From assembly GCF_900100735.1 (NCBI RefSeq), contig NZ_FNCJ01000026.1:17985-81984 (forward strand): a stretch of DNA of 64,000 nt, given 5' to 3'. The position numbers and the translations under genes were made by a program. The notes beneath the pieces were generated by a model. The model was not told the origin of the DNA, searched no databases, and saw only the letters and a list, made by a program, of their open reading frames with translations. Origin of the DNA: Paraburkholderia phenazinium. Its GTDB lineage: Bacteria > Pseudomonadota > Gammaproteobacteria > Burkholderiales > Burkholderiaceae. Shown here one piece after another: positions 26,409-35,419 of the stretch (positions are counted from its first letter, which is position 1; every line of letters starts with the position of its first letter).

Positions 26409-26483
26409 TTCGCGTCATTTTGTCGCAGTTGTATGGATATTGTCTCGCTTTACGATCCCCGCAACGGAACGTAAATCCATACA
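26382..26483. promoter_or_regulatory. Three spaced copies of TGTATGGAT, probable MocR operator
   Basis: GTTGTATGGAT occurs at 26382-26392 and again at 26428-26438, 46 bases apart; the same 9-base core is inverted (ATCCATACA) at 26475-26483, 45 bases further. A partial copy (TGTATGGG) is at 26395-26402. The first copy overlaps codons near the start of the MocR gene. MocR proteins such as GabR are known to bind spaced direct and inverted half-sites, so this is a good operator candidate. Confidence 0.6.
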
Positions 26484-26605
26484 TGGTAGCGCTTGTAGGC
26501 AAGTCGGGGAAGCTGCGACGGCGAGGTGCGCCGTGTTGCGAGTCCGATGATTCGCCGGGCGGGATACATGCATGGAGGGTGTTGCCGGCAACCAAGGTAC
26601 ATGAC

Positions 26606-27607
26606 ATGCGCAATCCAGGTTTGTGTAGAAGAACCCCTTTCATCGGGTCGAGTGCTCCCAATCAATCCCAACCGCTCAGACGGTATTGCATGGCCGCGGG
26701 CCGTGTTGTTGCGCTCGGCGCATCCGGCTTGCTTAGCGGATGCAGCATGGCCTTGTTCGATCCCAAGGGCGATATCGGCATGCAGGAGAAGAACCTGATC
26801 CTGCTGGCATTGGGTCTCATGCTGTTGGTCGTTATCCCGGTCATTCTGCTGACCTTGTACTTCGCGTGGCGCTACCGTGCGTCGAATACCCACGCGACCT
26901 ACGCGCCCAAATGGGCGCACTCCACCGCCATCGAAGTCGTTGTCTGGACGATTCCCTGCGTGATCGTGATCATCCTCGGTCTGGTGATCTGGCGCACCAC
27001 GCACAGTCTCGATCCATCGCGGCCCATCGAGTCGCAGACCAAACCGGTGCGCGTCGAAGTGGTTGCGCTGAACTGGAAGTGGCTGTTCATCTATCCGGAT
27101 TACGGCGTGGCTTCGGTCAATCAACTCGCGATTCCGGTAGGCACACCGATCTCGTTCGACCTGACCGCCGAATCGCTGATGAACTCGTTCTTCATTCCGC
27201 AACTCGGCACGCAGATCTACGCGATGTCAGGCATGCATACCCAGTTGAACCTGATTGCCGACAGTCCCGGCGTCTATGCGGGGCGGTCGTCGGCGTTTAG
27301 CGGTCCGGGCTTCTCGGACATGCACTTCGACACCATCGCGACCAGCCGCGCCGACTTCGACGCATGGATTGCACGCGCGAAGCAGTCGCGATTGTCGTTG
27401 GACCGCGCGACCTATGAGGCACTGGCCACACCTAGTCAGAAGAATCCGGTGACGGTCTATGCGCACGTTGCCCCAGATCTTTTCAACGACGTCGTCAGTC
27501 ACTACATGCCCGCTTCGGACCGCAGTCCGGTCTGCGAGGCCGCCAATACGGCGTTATCGATTGCACGTACCGGAGCCCAATCGCCTGTCAAACAGGCTGT
27601 GGAGTAG
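26606..27607 (+). CDS. cyoA: Cytochrome bo3 ubiquinol oxidase subunit II
   Basis: Subunit II of the haem-copper quinol oxidase in the inner membrane. The start ATG 26606 has AAGG eight bases upstream; a second ATG at 26690 is nearer the lipobox 'LLSGC'. From 26606 the Cys is at residue 46, a long but Arg-rich signal. Two membrane segments follow (NLILLALGLMLLVVIPVILL and IEVVVWTIPCVIVIILGL). The cupredoxin domain shows 'VALNWKWLFIYPDYG' and 'NSFFIPQLGTQIYAMSGM', and lacks the CuA ligands, as in quinol oxidases. It is first in cyoABCD, five bases before cyoB. Confidence 0.95.
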   Translation: MRNPGLCRRTPFIGSSAPNQSQPLRRYCMAAGRVVALGASGLLSGCSMALFDPKGDIGMQEKNLILLALGLMLLVVIPVILLTLYFAWRYRASNTHATYAPKWAHSTAIEVVVWTIPCVIVIILGLVIWRTTHSLDPSRPIESQTKPVRVEVVALNWKWLFIYPDYGVASVNQLAIPVGTPISFDLTAESLMNSFFIPQLGTQIYAMSGMHTQLNLIADSPGVYAGRSSAFSGPGFSDMHFDTIATSRADFDAWIARAKQSRLSLDRATYEALATPSQKNPVTVYAHVAPDLFNDVVSHYMPASDRSPVCEAANTALSIARTGAQSPVKQAVE

Positions 27608-27612
27608 CCAAC

Positions 27613-29589
27613 ATGTTCGGAAAACTAAATCTCGACGCTATCCCGTACCACGAGCCCATCATCATGGGCACGCTGGCGGTCGTCGTCCTTCTCGGCACGG
27701 CGCTGCTGGCGGCCGTGACCTACGCGGGAAAATGGACCTACCTGTGGCGCGAGTGGATCACCTCGGTCGACCACAAGCGCATCGGCGTGATGTACATCCT
27801 GCTGGCGATTGTGATGCTGCTGCGTGGCTTTGCGGACGCAATCATGATGCGGGCGCAGCAGGCTGTCGCCTACAACGACGCAGCGGGCTATCTGCCGCCA
27901 CACCACTACGATCAGATTTTCACCGCGCACGGCGTGATCATGATCTTCTTCGTCGCTACGCCTTTGATTCTCGGGCTGATGAACGTGGTCGTGCCGCTAC
28001 AGATCGGCGCGCGCGACGTGGCGTTTCCGTTTGTCAATTCGCTGAGCTTCTGGCTGTCGGTAGTCGGCGCGATACTCGTGATGATCTCGATGTTCGTCGG
28101 CGATTTCGCCGCGACCGGTTGGGTGGCGTATCCGCCCTTGTCGGAACTCGGCTATAGCCCAACGGTGGGGGTCGACTATTACATCTGGTCGTTGCAGATA
28201 TCGGGGCTCGGTACGACGCTGACCGGCATCAACTTCATTGCGACGATCCTGCGCATGCGTGCGCCGGGCCTGACGTTGATGAAGATGCCGGTGTTCGTCT
28301 GGACCGCGCTGATTACCAACATCCTGATCGTTGCCGTGTTCCCGGTATTGACGGGCACGCTGGCGCTGCTCGCCGCCGACCGCTATCTCGGCATGCACTT
28401 CTTTACCAACGAGCTCGGCGGCAACGCGATGATGTACATCAACCTGATCTGGGTGTGGGGACACCCTGAGGTGTACATCCTGATCCTGCCATGCTTCGGC
28501 GCCTACTCCGAAATTATTGCAACGTTTTCGGGCAAGCCTCTGTTCGGCTACAAGTCGATGGTGTACGCAACCTCGTCGATCGGCATTCTGTCGTTCTTCG
28601 TGTGGCTCCATCACTTCTTCACGATGGGTTCCGGCGCCAATGTGAATGCGTTCTTCGGCATCATGACCTCGATCATCTCGATCCCGACCGGCGTGAAGCT
28701 GTTCAACTGGCTGTTCACGATGTTTCGCGGGCGCATCCGCTATCACACGTCGACGCTGTGGACGATCGGCTTCATGGTGACGTTTGCGGTGGGCGGGATG
28801 ACGGGCGTGCTGCTGGCCGTGCCGGGTGCCGACTTCGTATTGCACAACAGCCTGTTTCTGGTGGCGCACTTCCATAACGTGATCATCGGCGGCGTGGTGT
28901 TCGGTTGCTTCGCTGGGATCAGTTTCTGGTTCCCGAAAGTGTTCGGTTTCACGCTCAACGAGTTCTGGGGCAAGGTGTCGTTCTGGTGTTGGCTGATCGG
29001 GTATTGGTTCGCCTTTACGCCGCTTTATGTCCTCGGCTTCGAAGGCATGACGCGCCGGATGAACCACTACGCGGTACCCGAATGGCATAAATGGCTAGTG
29101 ATCGCGCTGATCGGCGCGGTGTTTATCGCCGCGGGCATTGCCGCGATGATCATCCAGTTTGCCGTCAGCATCCGCGATCGCGAAGCCAATCGCGATTTGA
29201 CCGGCGACCCATGGAATGGCCGCAGCCTGGAATGGTCGACCGCATCGCCGGCGCCGTTCTACAACTTTGCCATTGTGCCGGTGATTACCTCGCTCGAGCA
29301 GCACTGGGACAACAAGGAAGCAGGCCGCGCGTACGTGCAGCCAAAGAAGTACGAGGACATTCATATGCCGCGCAACACGGGGGCGGGCGTGATTATCTCG
29401 GCCTTTAGTTTGTTGCTGTGCTTTGCGCTGGTCTGGCATATGTGGCTGTTCGCAGCGGTTGGCCTTGTCGGGATGATTGCGACCTTCATCGTCCGAAGCT
29501 ATGACCAGGACGTCGACTATTACGTGCCGGCGGCCGAAGTAGCCCGGATCGAAAGCACGCGTTACGCGCAGTTGAGCGAGGCAGCCTGA
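27613..29589 (+). CDS. cyoB: Cytochrome bo3 ubiquinol oxidase subunit I
   Basis: The catalytic subunit that reduces oxygen and pumps protons, holding haem b, haem o3 and CuB. The 658 residues match E. coli CyoB (663). The key motifs are seen: 'HGVIMIFF' (haem ligand His), 'WGHPEVYILILP' with the His-Tyr pair and the CuB ligand, 'WLHHFFTMG' with two further CuB His, and 'HFHNVIIGG' with the haem o3 and haem b His ligands. It contains about 15 membrane segments. It lies between cyoA and cyoC with 2-5 base gaps. CuB makes this enzyme copper-dependent, which matters for the copper-like genes just downstream. Confidence 0.97.
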   Translation: MFGKLNLDAIPYHEPIIMGTLAVVVLLGTALLAAVTYAGKWTYLWREWITSVDHKRIGVMYILLAIVMLLRGFADAIMMRAQQAVAYNDAAGYLPPHHYDQIFTAHGVIMIFFVATPLILGLMNVVVPLQIGARDVAFPFVNSLSFWLSVVGAILVMISMFVGDFAATGWVAYPPLSELGYSPTVGVDYYIWSLQISGLGTTLTGINFIATILRMRAPGLTLMKMPVFVWTALITNILIVAVFPVLTGTLALLAADRYLGMHFFTNELGGNAMMYINLIWVWGHPEVYILILPCFGAYSEIIATFSGKPLFGYKSMVYATSSIGILSFFVWLHHFFTMGSGANVNAFFGIMTSIISIPTGVKLFNWLFTMFRGRIRYHTSTLWTIGFMVTFAVGGMTGVLLAVPGADFVLHNSLFLVAHFHNVIIGGVVFGCFAGISFWFPKVFGFTLNEFWGKVSFWCWLIGYWFAFTPLYVLGFEGMTRRMNHYAVPEWHKWLVIALIGAVFIAAGIAAMIIQFAVSIRDREANRDLTGDPWNGRSLEWSTASPAPFYNFAIVPVITSLEQHWDNKEAGRAYVQPKKYEDIHMPRNTGAGVIISAFSLLLCFALVWHMWLFAAVGLVGMIATFIVRSYDQDVDYYVPAAEVARIESTRYAQLSEAA

Positions 29590-29591
29590 CC

Positions 29592-30215
29592 ATGACTACT
29601 GTTTTGACGCAACATGCCCACGGACATGGCCATGCCCATGGCCACGATTCATCGCACGACGATGGGACAAAGACCACGCTCGGGTTCTGGATCTACCTGA
29701 TGAGCGATTGCCTCATCTTCGCCACGCTGTTTGCCACGTTCGGTGTGCTTGCCAATGCGACTGCGGGTGGTCCCAGCGGACGGGGCCTGTTCGAACTGCC
29801 CTACGTGCTCGGCGAAACCCTGCTGCTGCTGGCCAGCAGCTTCACGTTCGGCATGGCGATGCTCGGAATGCACGTGCGCCGTCATGCCCAGGTGATCGGC
29901 TGGCTTGCTGTGACGTTCGTGCTTGGCGCCGGTTTCATTGCCATGGAACTGGTCGAATTTTCGAAACTGATTCACGACGGCGCAGGGCCTCACGTCAGCG
30001 CATTCCTGTCGTCGTACTTTGTGCTGGTCGGCACGCATGGTGTGCACGTCACATGCGGCCTGCTGTGGATTGCAGTGATGAGTCATCAGGTTTACAAGTT
30101 CGGCCTGACTGCCGTAACCCGTCGCCGGCTCGCGTGCCTGAGCCTGTTCTGGCACTTCCTGGATCTGATCTGGATCTGCGTGTTTACCTTTGTTTATCTG
30201 CGCGAGTTCGTATGA
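29592..30215 (+). CDS. cyoC: Cytochrome bo3 ubiquinol oxidase subunit III
   Basis: A five-helix structural subunit of the bo3 oxidase, 207 residues. The N-terminus is His-rich (HAHGHGHAHGHDSSHDD), as in other CyoC proteins, and is followed by 'LGFWIYLMSDCLIFATLFA', the subunit III signature. 'HLGTHGVHVTCGLLW'-like sequence (seen as GTHGVHVTCGLLWI) and 'FWHFLDLIWICVFTFVYL' close the protein. Its stop overlaps the cyoD start by ATGA. Confidence 0.95.
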   Translation: MTTVLTQHAHGHGHAHGHDSSHDDGTKTTLGFWIYLMSDCLIFATLFATFGVLANATAGGPSGRGLFELPYVLGETLLLLASSFTFGMAMLGMHVRRHAQVIGWLAVTFVLGAGFIAMELVEFSKLIHDGAGPHVSAFLSSYFVLVGTHGVHVTCGLLWIAVMSHQVYKFGLTAVTRRRLACLSLFWHFLDLIWICVFTFVYLREFV

Positions 30216-30595
30216 ACAAGACTTCTAAGGAGCATGTGGCGCACGGCAGCATTCATGCATCGTCACATGGCAGCCTCAAGAGCTATGCGATCGGGATGGT
30301 TCTTTCGCTGGCGTTGACGCTGGCCTCGTTCGGCGCCGTCATGACCGATCTGGTGCCACACGGCTTTGGCCTCGCCACGATCGTGGTGCTGTGCGTGGCG
30401 CAGCTAGTGGTGCAGTTGATCTTCTTTCTTCATATCGGCACTGCGCGCGACCAGCGGGCCAATACCGGCATCTTCATTTGCACGGCGTTTCTGATCGCCA
30501 TTATTGTCGGCTTGTCTTTGTGGGTGATGCACAACGCCAACCTGAACATGATGCCGGTCCATATGTCGGTTGAACGGGCAATCTCGCGAGATTGA
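30212..30595 (+). CDS. cyoD: Cytochrome bo3 ubiquinol oxidase subunit IV
   Basis: A small three-helix subunit needed for assembly of the CuB site in the bo3 oxidase. The 127-residue product starts at ATG 30212, overlapping the cyoC stop. It has a His-rich N-terminus (HVAHGSIHASSHGS), then 'LKSYAIGMVLSLALTLASF', 'VVLCVAQLVVQLIFFLHI' and 'ICTAFLIAIIVGLSLWVMHN', all typical of CyoD. No cyoE (haem o synthase) gene follows, so that must lie elsewhere. Confidence 0.94.
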   Translation: MNKTSKEHVAHGSIHASSHGSLKSYAIGMVLSLALTLASFGAVMTDLVPHGFGLATIVVLCVAQLVVQLIFFLHIGTARDQRANTGIFICTAFLIAIIVGLSLWVMHNANLNMMPVHMSVERAISRD

Positions 30596-30664
30596 TTCTG
30601 CTTGCATGGCGTGCCCTGTGCCGGCGTCGCTACCGGCTTGTCCACGAAGACTTCGGAGAACCCG

Positions 30665-30904
30665 ATGAGGGAAAACGACGGCCGCAAGCTCTCACATGAA
30701 ACGCTCGAGCAAATACGGATCCATGCCGTCCAGCGTGTCGAAGCAGGGGAGTCCCCATCGAATGTGATTCGCACGCTCGGATTTTCTCGCGGGCGTATCT
30801 ATGAGTGGCTGGCGGCCTATCGGGGAGGCGGCGTCGAAGCGTTGCGCGCCAAGCTTGGCAAGCTTGGGCTTTCACTGCAGCGGCCCGCGGTTAGACGCCG
30901 ATAG
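30665..30904 (+). pseudogene. IS630-family transposase fragment (N-terminal helix-turn-helix only)
   Basis: The 79-residue frame begins 'KLSHETLEQIRIHAVQRV' and continues 'SPSNVIRTLGFSRGRIYEWL' and 'GGVEALRAK', the typical N-terminal helix-turn-helix of IS630 transposases. The similarity ends at about residue 63, where a full protein would have a Pro/Gly linker and the DDE catalytic domain. The rest is unrelated sequence to a stop at 30904. No inverted repeats of an IS were found. It is most simply a scar of an old insertion after cyoD; a domesticated DNA-binding protein is possible but unsupported. Confidence 0.6.
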
Positions 30905-31077
30905 CCCAATCCTTCTGGTTGTAGAGGAACACGGTTTTCTCGATCCTCAATGAGGCGTTTCATACGGAAAACCGCGCGAGCGGCAATATGCGTCAAAATG
31001 CCACGTCGCGCGCAGGCTGATCTGGATATGTCCGATTCGAGGTGATAGACTTCGGCGCGTTATTGCGCCTAAAAATC

Positions 31078-31440
31078 ATGACTTTCGACAACCGCAAATA
31101 CCTGACCGCATGGCTTGGCCTGATCGCCATGTGGCTCATCGTATTCGCGCCGATTGTCAGTCAACTGGTCGCCTCCGCGCATGCGCATGAACCCGTCGCT
31201 GCGCTTTGTTCTGCCGATCAACCCGGTACTCCTGACCATCAAGCTCCCGTTGATTCGCTAGCCGCCTGCGGCTATTGCGACTTGCTGGCGAGTCACATGG
31301 CGGTGCCGTCGATTCCTCCCGTAGCACTCTCCATCTTCGTGCTAGTCAGCGTGGCCGCCGCGCCGGTGCTGAACATCCGCTTTACGCCGCTTGGCGCCTT
31401 TCCTTCAGGGCGTCCCCGCGACCCTCCCGCTGTTTCCTGA
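31078..31440 (+). CDS. DUF2946 family protein
   Basis: A 120-residue protein with an N-terminal membrane segment or signal (LTAWLGLIAMWLIVFAPIVSQ), a short loop with 'AACGYCDLLASH' (CxxC plus His) and a second hydrophobic segment (ALSIFVLVSVAAAPVL). The paired Cys and nearby His are the conserved part of DUF2946. These proteins often sit beside TonB receptors and copper genes in Pseudomonas and Burkholderia; their function is unknown. The start at ATG 31078 is chosen over GTG 31042 because it places the hydrophobic segment at a normal distance. It is first of a likely operon with the next two genes. Confidence 0.7.
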   Translation: MTFDNRKYLTAWLGLIAMWLIVFAPIVSQLVASAHAHEPVAALCSADQPGTPDHQAPVDSLAACGYCDLLASHMAVPSIPPVALSIFVLVSVAAAPVLNIRFTPLGAFPSGRPRDPPAVS

Positions 31441-31526
31441 TTGTCGTTATTGCTGCTGGCCGTGCCTGTCGATGCGCCCGTTGAGGGCGCGCGCGGCCGC
31501 TTGTCCAATGCCTTCAGGAAATTTTC

Positions 31527-33866
31527 ATGTTCAACTTCGCTTTGCGAAGCCGGCCCCATTGCGCCTGCAAAAGGGCGCGCTATGTCTCGCGCATCACGTT
31601 CGGCTTGTTGCCGCTTGCTGTCGCACCATCCTTAGCTCTTGCTGAGAGTACGTCTAGCGATGTCACCTTGCCTTCGGTCAGGATCACCGCTAGCGCACCT
31701 GCGCCGGTAGCCGTCGTCGATCCCAATCTTCCCGCAACCGTCGAGACGGTGACGCCCGCGCAGTTCAAGAACTGGAATGTGGCGAATAGCGAGGACGTGC
31801 TCCAGTACATGCCTAACCTCGCGGTGCGCAAGCGCTTTATTGGCGATCTGAATTCAATCATTGCCGTTCGCGGTACGAGCAATAGTCAAAGCGCACGCGG
31901 GCTGGTCTATGCGGACGGCCTGCTGTTAAGCAACCTGCTGGGCAATAGCTATTCGTTTCCACCTGCATGGTCGATGGTCGCGCCTGATGAGATCCAGCAG
32001 GTCAGCGTCATCTATGGTCCGTTCTCCGCGTTGTATCCGGGCAATTCGCTAGGGGCAACGGTGCTCATCACCACGCGCATGCCGACAAAGTTTCAGGCCG
32101 AGGCGGATGTAAAGGGTTTCACCCAGCACTTCAACCTGTTCGGCGTGAATGGGAACTTCAACGGCAGCGAGACGAGCGCCTCGATCGGCGACAAGATCGG
32201 CAATTTCTCGTACCTGCTCGACGTGAACCACCTGGAAAACACCAGCCAGCCGCTGCAGTTCGGGACGCTCGCCAAATCGAGTACGCCGGCCAAAGCCAGC
32301 GACATTCCCGTGACAGGCGCGTATTTCTACAACAACCAGACCAACACGCCGACCGCCGTACTCGGTGTGAACGGCGAAGGCATAGAACACTCGATCAACG
32401 ACCAGTTCAAGCTGAAGATGCAGTATGACTTCACGCCGACACTGCAAGCTGGCTTCACGCTCGGCTACTGGCATCACAGCTATAACAGCCAGACCTCGAC
32501 CTTCCTGCGCGATGCCAACGGTAATCCGGTCTATAGCGGCAACGTCAACATTGGCGGCTACGAGTACGCGATTCCCGCAGCCCAATTCGCACCCAGCGCG
32601 GGCTACAGCGAGAACTGGCTTTACGGACTCACACTCAAGACGCGCAATGCGACGGGCTGGAACGGCGAAGCGATCGCGTCGTACTACGACATCGGAACCA
32701 ACGTAGCGCGCACGGCGAGTTCGGGTGCGCCGGGCAACGGTCCAGGTACGGTGACCTTTGGTGACGGCACGGGCTGGAAGACGCTTGATCTGAAGACGAG
32801 TTATACGCCGCCCGCACGCGAGGCGGGTCTGGCGAATCACGCACTGACCTTCGGCTACCACTACGACAATTACTTTCTCGACAACACCACCTACAAGACG
32901 CTCAACTGGAGCGACGGTGCGGGCACCCAGTTCGCGAATGCGTTCGCCGGCAAGACGCAAACCCAGGCGCTCTATGCACAGGATGCGTGGCGGTTCCTGC
33001 CGCGCTGGAAGGTGGTCTACGGCGTGCGGTATGAAGACTGGCAAGCCTATAACGGTTCGCAGGCACTGGGCGCCACCCGTTTGCCCTATAGCGACGTGAG
33101 TGACCAGCATTTCTCACCGAAAGCCTCGCTGTCTTTCGACGCCACAAACGATCTGACCTTGCGGGCATCGATCGGGCGCGCCTACCGGTTTCCGACCGTC
33201 AGCGAGCTGTTTCAAGGGCAAATCAATGGATCGTCGATCATCAACAACAACCCGAACCTGAGGCCGGAAAACGATCTCTCCAAGGAGCTCACTGCCGAAT
33301 GGGCACACTGGAATGGATTGTTCCGCTTCACGCTGTTCCAGGACGACGTCAAGAACACGATCTTTAGCCAGACCGATACCACGGTCGTGCCGAACGTCAC
33401 AAACTTCCAGAACATCGGTGAAGTGCGTTCGCGGGGTGTCGAGACGAGCTACGAGGGGCAGGACGTCGTCGTGCGCGGGTTGGATCTGATGACAAGTGTG
33501 GCCTATACGCAATCGAAGATTCTCGCCAATGCGCAGAATCCCGCGACGGTGGGCAAGTATTTCTACCGCATTCCGCTTTGGCGGGCCGATCTGGTTGCGA
33601 GCTATCACCTTGGCGCTCGCTCGACTGTCACCGCAGGCGTGCACTACTCGGGACGCCAATACAACACGTTGACGAACACCGACACCAATCCGGATGTCTT
33701 TGGCGGCACCAGCACCTATACGGTCGCAGACCTGAAATACACGTTCAAGCCTTCGAGGCTGAGCGAGGTCGGCGTAGGCATCGATAACCTCTTCGATGAG
33801 CGGTACTTCGTTTACCACCCCTATCCAGGCCGCACGTTTTACGTCGAAGGCAAGTTGCGGATGTGA
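31527..33866 (+). CDS. TonB-dependent outer-membrane receptor
   Basis: A 22-strand type receptor that imports a metal complex across the outer membrane with TonB energy. The 779 residues comprise a signal peptide with a long basic start, ending near 'LALAES'; a plug domain (about 55-175, with 'DVLQYMPNLAVRKR', 'IAVRGTSNSQSARG' and 'VSVIYGPFSALYPGNSLG'); and a barrel with 'RPENDLSKELTAEW', the standard TonB-receptor motif, near residue 575. The chain ends 'YVEGKLRM'; a final Phe is the rule for these barrels, so the terminal Met is odd. Ribosome site AGGA lies seven bases before ATG 31527. Neighbouring DUF2946 and PepSY genes suggest a metal substrate, perhaps copper. Confidence 0.9.
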   Translation: MFNFALRSRPHCACKRARYVSRITFGLLPLAVAPSLALAESTSSDVTLPSVRITASAPAPVAVVDPNLPATVETVTPAQFKNWNVANSEDVLQYMPNLAVRKRFIGDLNSIIAVRGTSNSQSARGLVYADGLLLSNLLGNSYSFPPAWSMVAPDEIQQVSVIYGPFSALYPGNSLGATVLITTRMPTKFQAEADVKGFTQHFNLFGVNGNFNGSETSASIGDKIGNFSYLLDVNHLENTSQPLQFGTLAKSSTPAKASDIPVTGAYFYNNQTNTPTAVLGVNGEGIEHSINDQFKLKMQYDFTPTLQAGFTLGYWHHSYNSQTSTFLRDANGNPVYSGNVNIGGYEYAIPAAQFAPSAGYSENWLYGLTLKTRNATGWNGEAIASYYDIGTNVARTASSGAPGNGPGTVTFGDGTGWKTLDLKTSYTPPAREAGLANHALTFGYHYDNYFLDNTTYKTLNWSDGAGTQFANAFAGKTQTQALYAQDAWRFLPRWKVVYGVRYEDWQAYNGSQALGATRLPYSDVSDQHFSPKASLSFDATNDLTLRASIGRAYRFPTVSELFQGQINGSSIINNNPNLRPENDLSKELTAEWAHWNGLFRFTLFQDDVKNTIFSQTDTTVVPNVTNFQNIGEVRSRGVETSYEGQDVVVRGLDLMTSVAYTQSKILANAQNPATVGKYFYRIPLWRADLVASYHLGARSTVTAGVHYSGRQYNTLTNTDTNPDVFGGTSTYTVADLKYTFKPSRLSEVGVGIDNLFDERYFVYHPYPGRTFYVEGKLRM

Positions 33867-33898
33867 CCGGCCTACCTTATACCCATCAGGAGAATTGA

Positions 33899-35356
33899 AT
33901 GTCCGTGACCACGACAAACTCCGTATCCCCGGCGCAAAGCACGGCCGTTTCCGGCTATCGCACTCTATGGCGATGGCACTTCTACGCTGGCCTCTTCGTG
34001 ATGCCGTTTCTGGTGATTCTGGCGATCACCGGCACGCTTTATTGCTTTCAGCCGCAAATCGAACCGCTGCTGTACCGGGAGCGCCTCGTTGTCGAGCCGC
34101 AGGCCACGCCAACGCTCACGGAAGAAGCGTTGCTCGCCCGCGCGCGCAAGGCGATGCCCGAAGGTGCGCAGGCTATGACTGCCGCGATCAACCAGGACCC
34201 GGCGCGCAGCGCTGAATTCGTGTTTCGGCTGCCGGGCGGCGAAAAGCAAAGCGTCTATCTGAACCCCTACACGGGGGACGTACTCGGCACATTGAGCGTC
34301 GAACACCGTTTTATGCAGGTAGACCGGATGATCCATCGCAAGCTGCTGCTCGGCAAGCCGGGTGAACTGTTGATGGAGCTGGCGGCCTGCTGGACGCTCG
34401 TCATGATCGGTACGGGCATTGCGCTGTGGTGGCCGCGCGAGACGGGTTCCCTGCGCGATGCTGTCTTGCCGCGTTTCACGCTCAAGGGCCGGGCACTCTG
34501 GAAGAGCGTGCATGCGGCAATGGGCATCTGGCTTGCGCTCGGCGCCCTGGCCTTCGTGCTGACAGGACTGCCGTGGTCGGGTTCGTGGGGAAAACAGTTC
34601 AAGGCGCTGGCGACCAGCGCCAATCTGGGCGCGCCGGCCGGCTCGTGGGGGGGATTGCCCTTGCGATCCACGTTGCCGGGAAGCGAGGCGGCGCGCGCTC
34701 CAGCCAGCGACGGTCATCACGACGCGGGTATGGAGTCGATGCCGGGCATGACGATGGACGACCTGCCATTGCCCACCACGCCTTGGGCGGTCGGTAACGT
34801 TCCTGTGCCCAACTCGCTCGGCGACGAGAGCGAGGGGCGCTTTTCGCTTGGACGCGTGGTTGCGCTGATGGGGTCGCTTGGAATCGCGAGCGGATACGAG
34901 ATCGTGTTGCCCGCGTCTGCAACGGGGGTCTATACCATCTCCTACTTTCCGTCTGACCCCAAGCAGGAGCGCACGCTGTATATCGACCAATATAGCGGTG
35001 CCGTGCTTAAAGACATTCGCTACGGCGACTATGGCGCGGTGTCGAAGGCCATTTCTTACGGTACCTCATTGCACATGGGGCGCTATTTCGGTTTGGCGAA
35101 CCAGATCCTGTGCGCATGCATTTCGCTTGGTCTAGCCGCCATGGCCGTGACGGGTTGCGTGATGTGGTGGAAACGTCGCCCCGCACGCTCGCTGGGTGCG
35201 CCGGGGCGCGAGCGCTCCGCTCCGCCTATGCGTGGGTGGAGAACCGGCCTTGTCTTGCTTGGCCTGGTGTTTCCGTTGATGGGCGCGACCATGCTTGCCG
35301 TCTGGCTGGCCGATCGAACCTTGTTCGGCCGGGCGGCGCAACGCATGGCTTCCTGA
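33899..35356 (+). CDS. PepSY-associated membrane protein, iron/copper uptake type
   Basis: A 485-residue inner-membrane protein of the PepSY_TM (PiuB) family, often found beside TonB receptors and thought to help release or reduce the imported metal. Membrane segments are near residues 20-48, 165-187, 203-225, 405-428 and 445-468. PepSY repeats lie between them ('VEPQATPTLTEEALLARARK', 'SVYLNPYTGDVLGTL', 'TLYIDQYSGAVLKDI'). A loop at about 277-295 is His/Met-rich (DGHHDAGMESMPGMTMDD); MxxM clusters of this kind are typical of copper-binding proteins, so copper is favoured over iron. The ribosome site CAGGAG precedes the ATG. It is 32 bases after the receptor gene. Confidence 0.83.
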   Translation: MSVTTTNSVSPAQSTAVSGYRTLWRWHFYAGLFVMPFLVILAITGTLYCFQPQIEPLLYRERLVVEPQATPTLTEEALLARARKAMPEGAQAMTAAINQDPARSAEFVFRLPGGEKQSVYLNPYTGDVLGTLSVEHRFMQVDRMIHRKLLLGKPGELLMELAACWTLVMIGTGIALWWPRETGSLRDAVLPRFTLKGRALWKSVHAAMGIWLALGALAFVLTGLPWSGSWGKQFKALATSANLGAPAGSWGGLPLRSTLPGSEAARAPASDGHHDAGMESMPGMTMDDLPLPTTPWAVGNVPVPNSLGDESEGRFSLGRVVALMGSLGIASGYEIVLPASATGVYTISYFPSDPKQERTLYIDQYSGAVLKDIRYGDYGAVSKAISYGTSLHMGRYFGLANQILCACISLGLAAMAVTGCVMWWKRRPARSLGAPGRERSAPPMRGWRTGLVLLGLVFPLMGATMLAVWLADRTLFGRAAQRMAS

Positions 35357-35419
35357 CTGTTGCGGCGACGATGGAGGTCGCCCCGCAACGAGTTGATTTC
35401 ACCGTGACAGGACAATGCC

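Noticed and set aside
26387..26605. Upstream extension of cyoA
   Set aside because: It overlaps the MocR start and its repeats and has no ribosome site; ATG 26606 has one.
30602..30664. Longer start for the IS630 fragment
   Set aside because: The extra codons do not resemble a transposase; family proteins start near the ATG at 30665.
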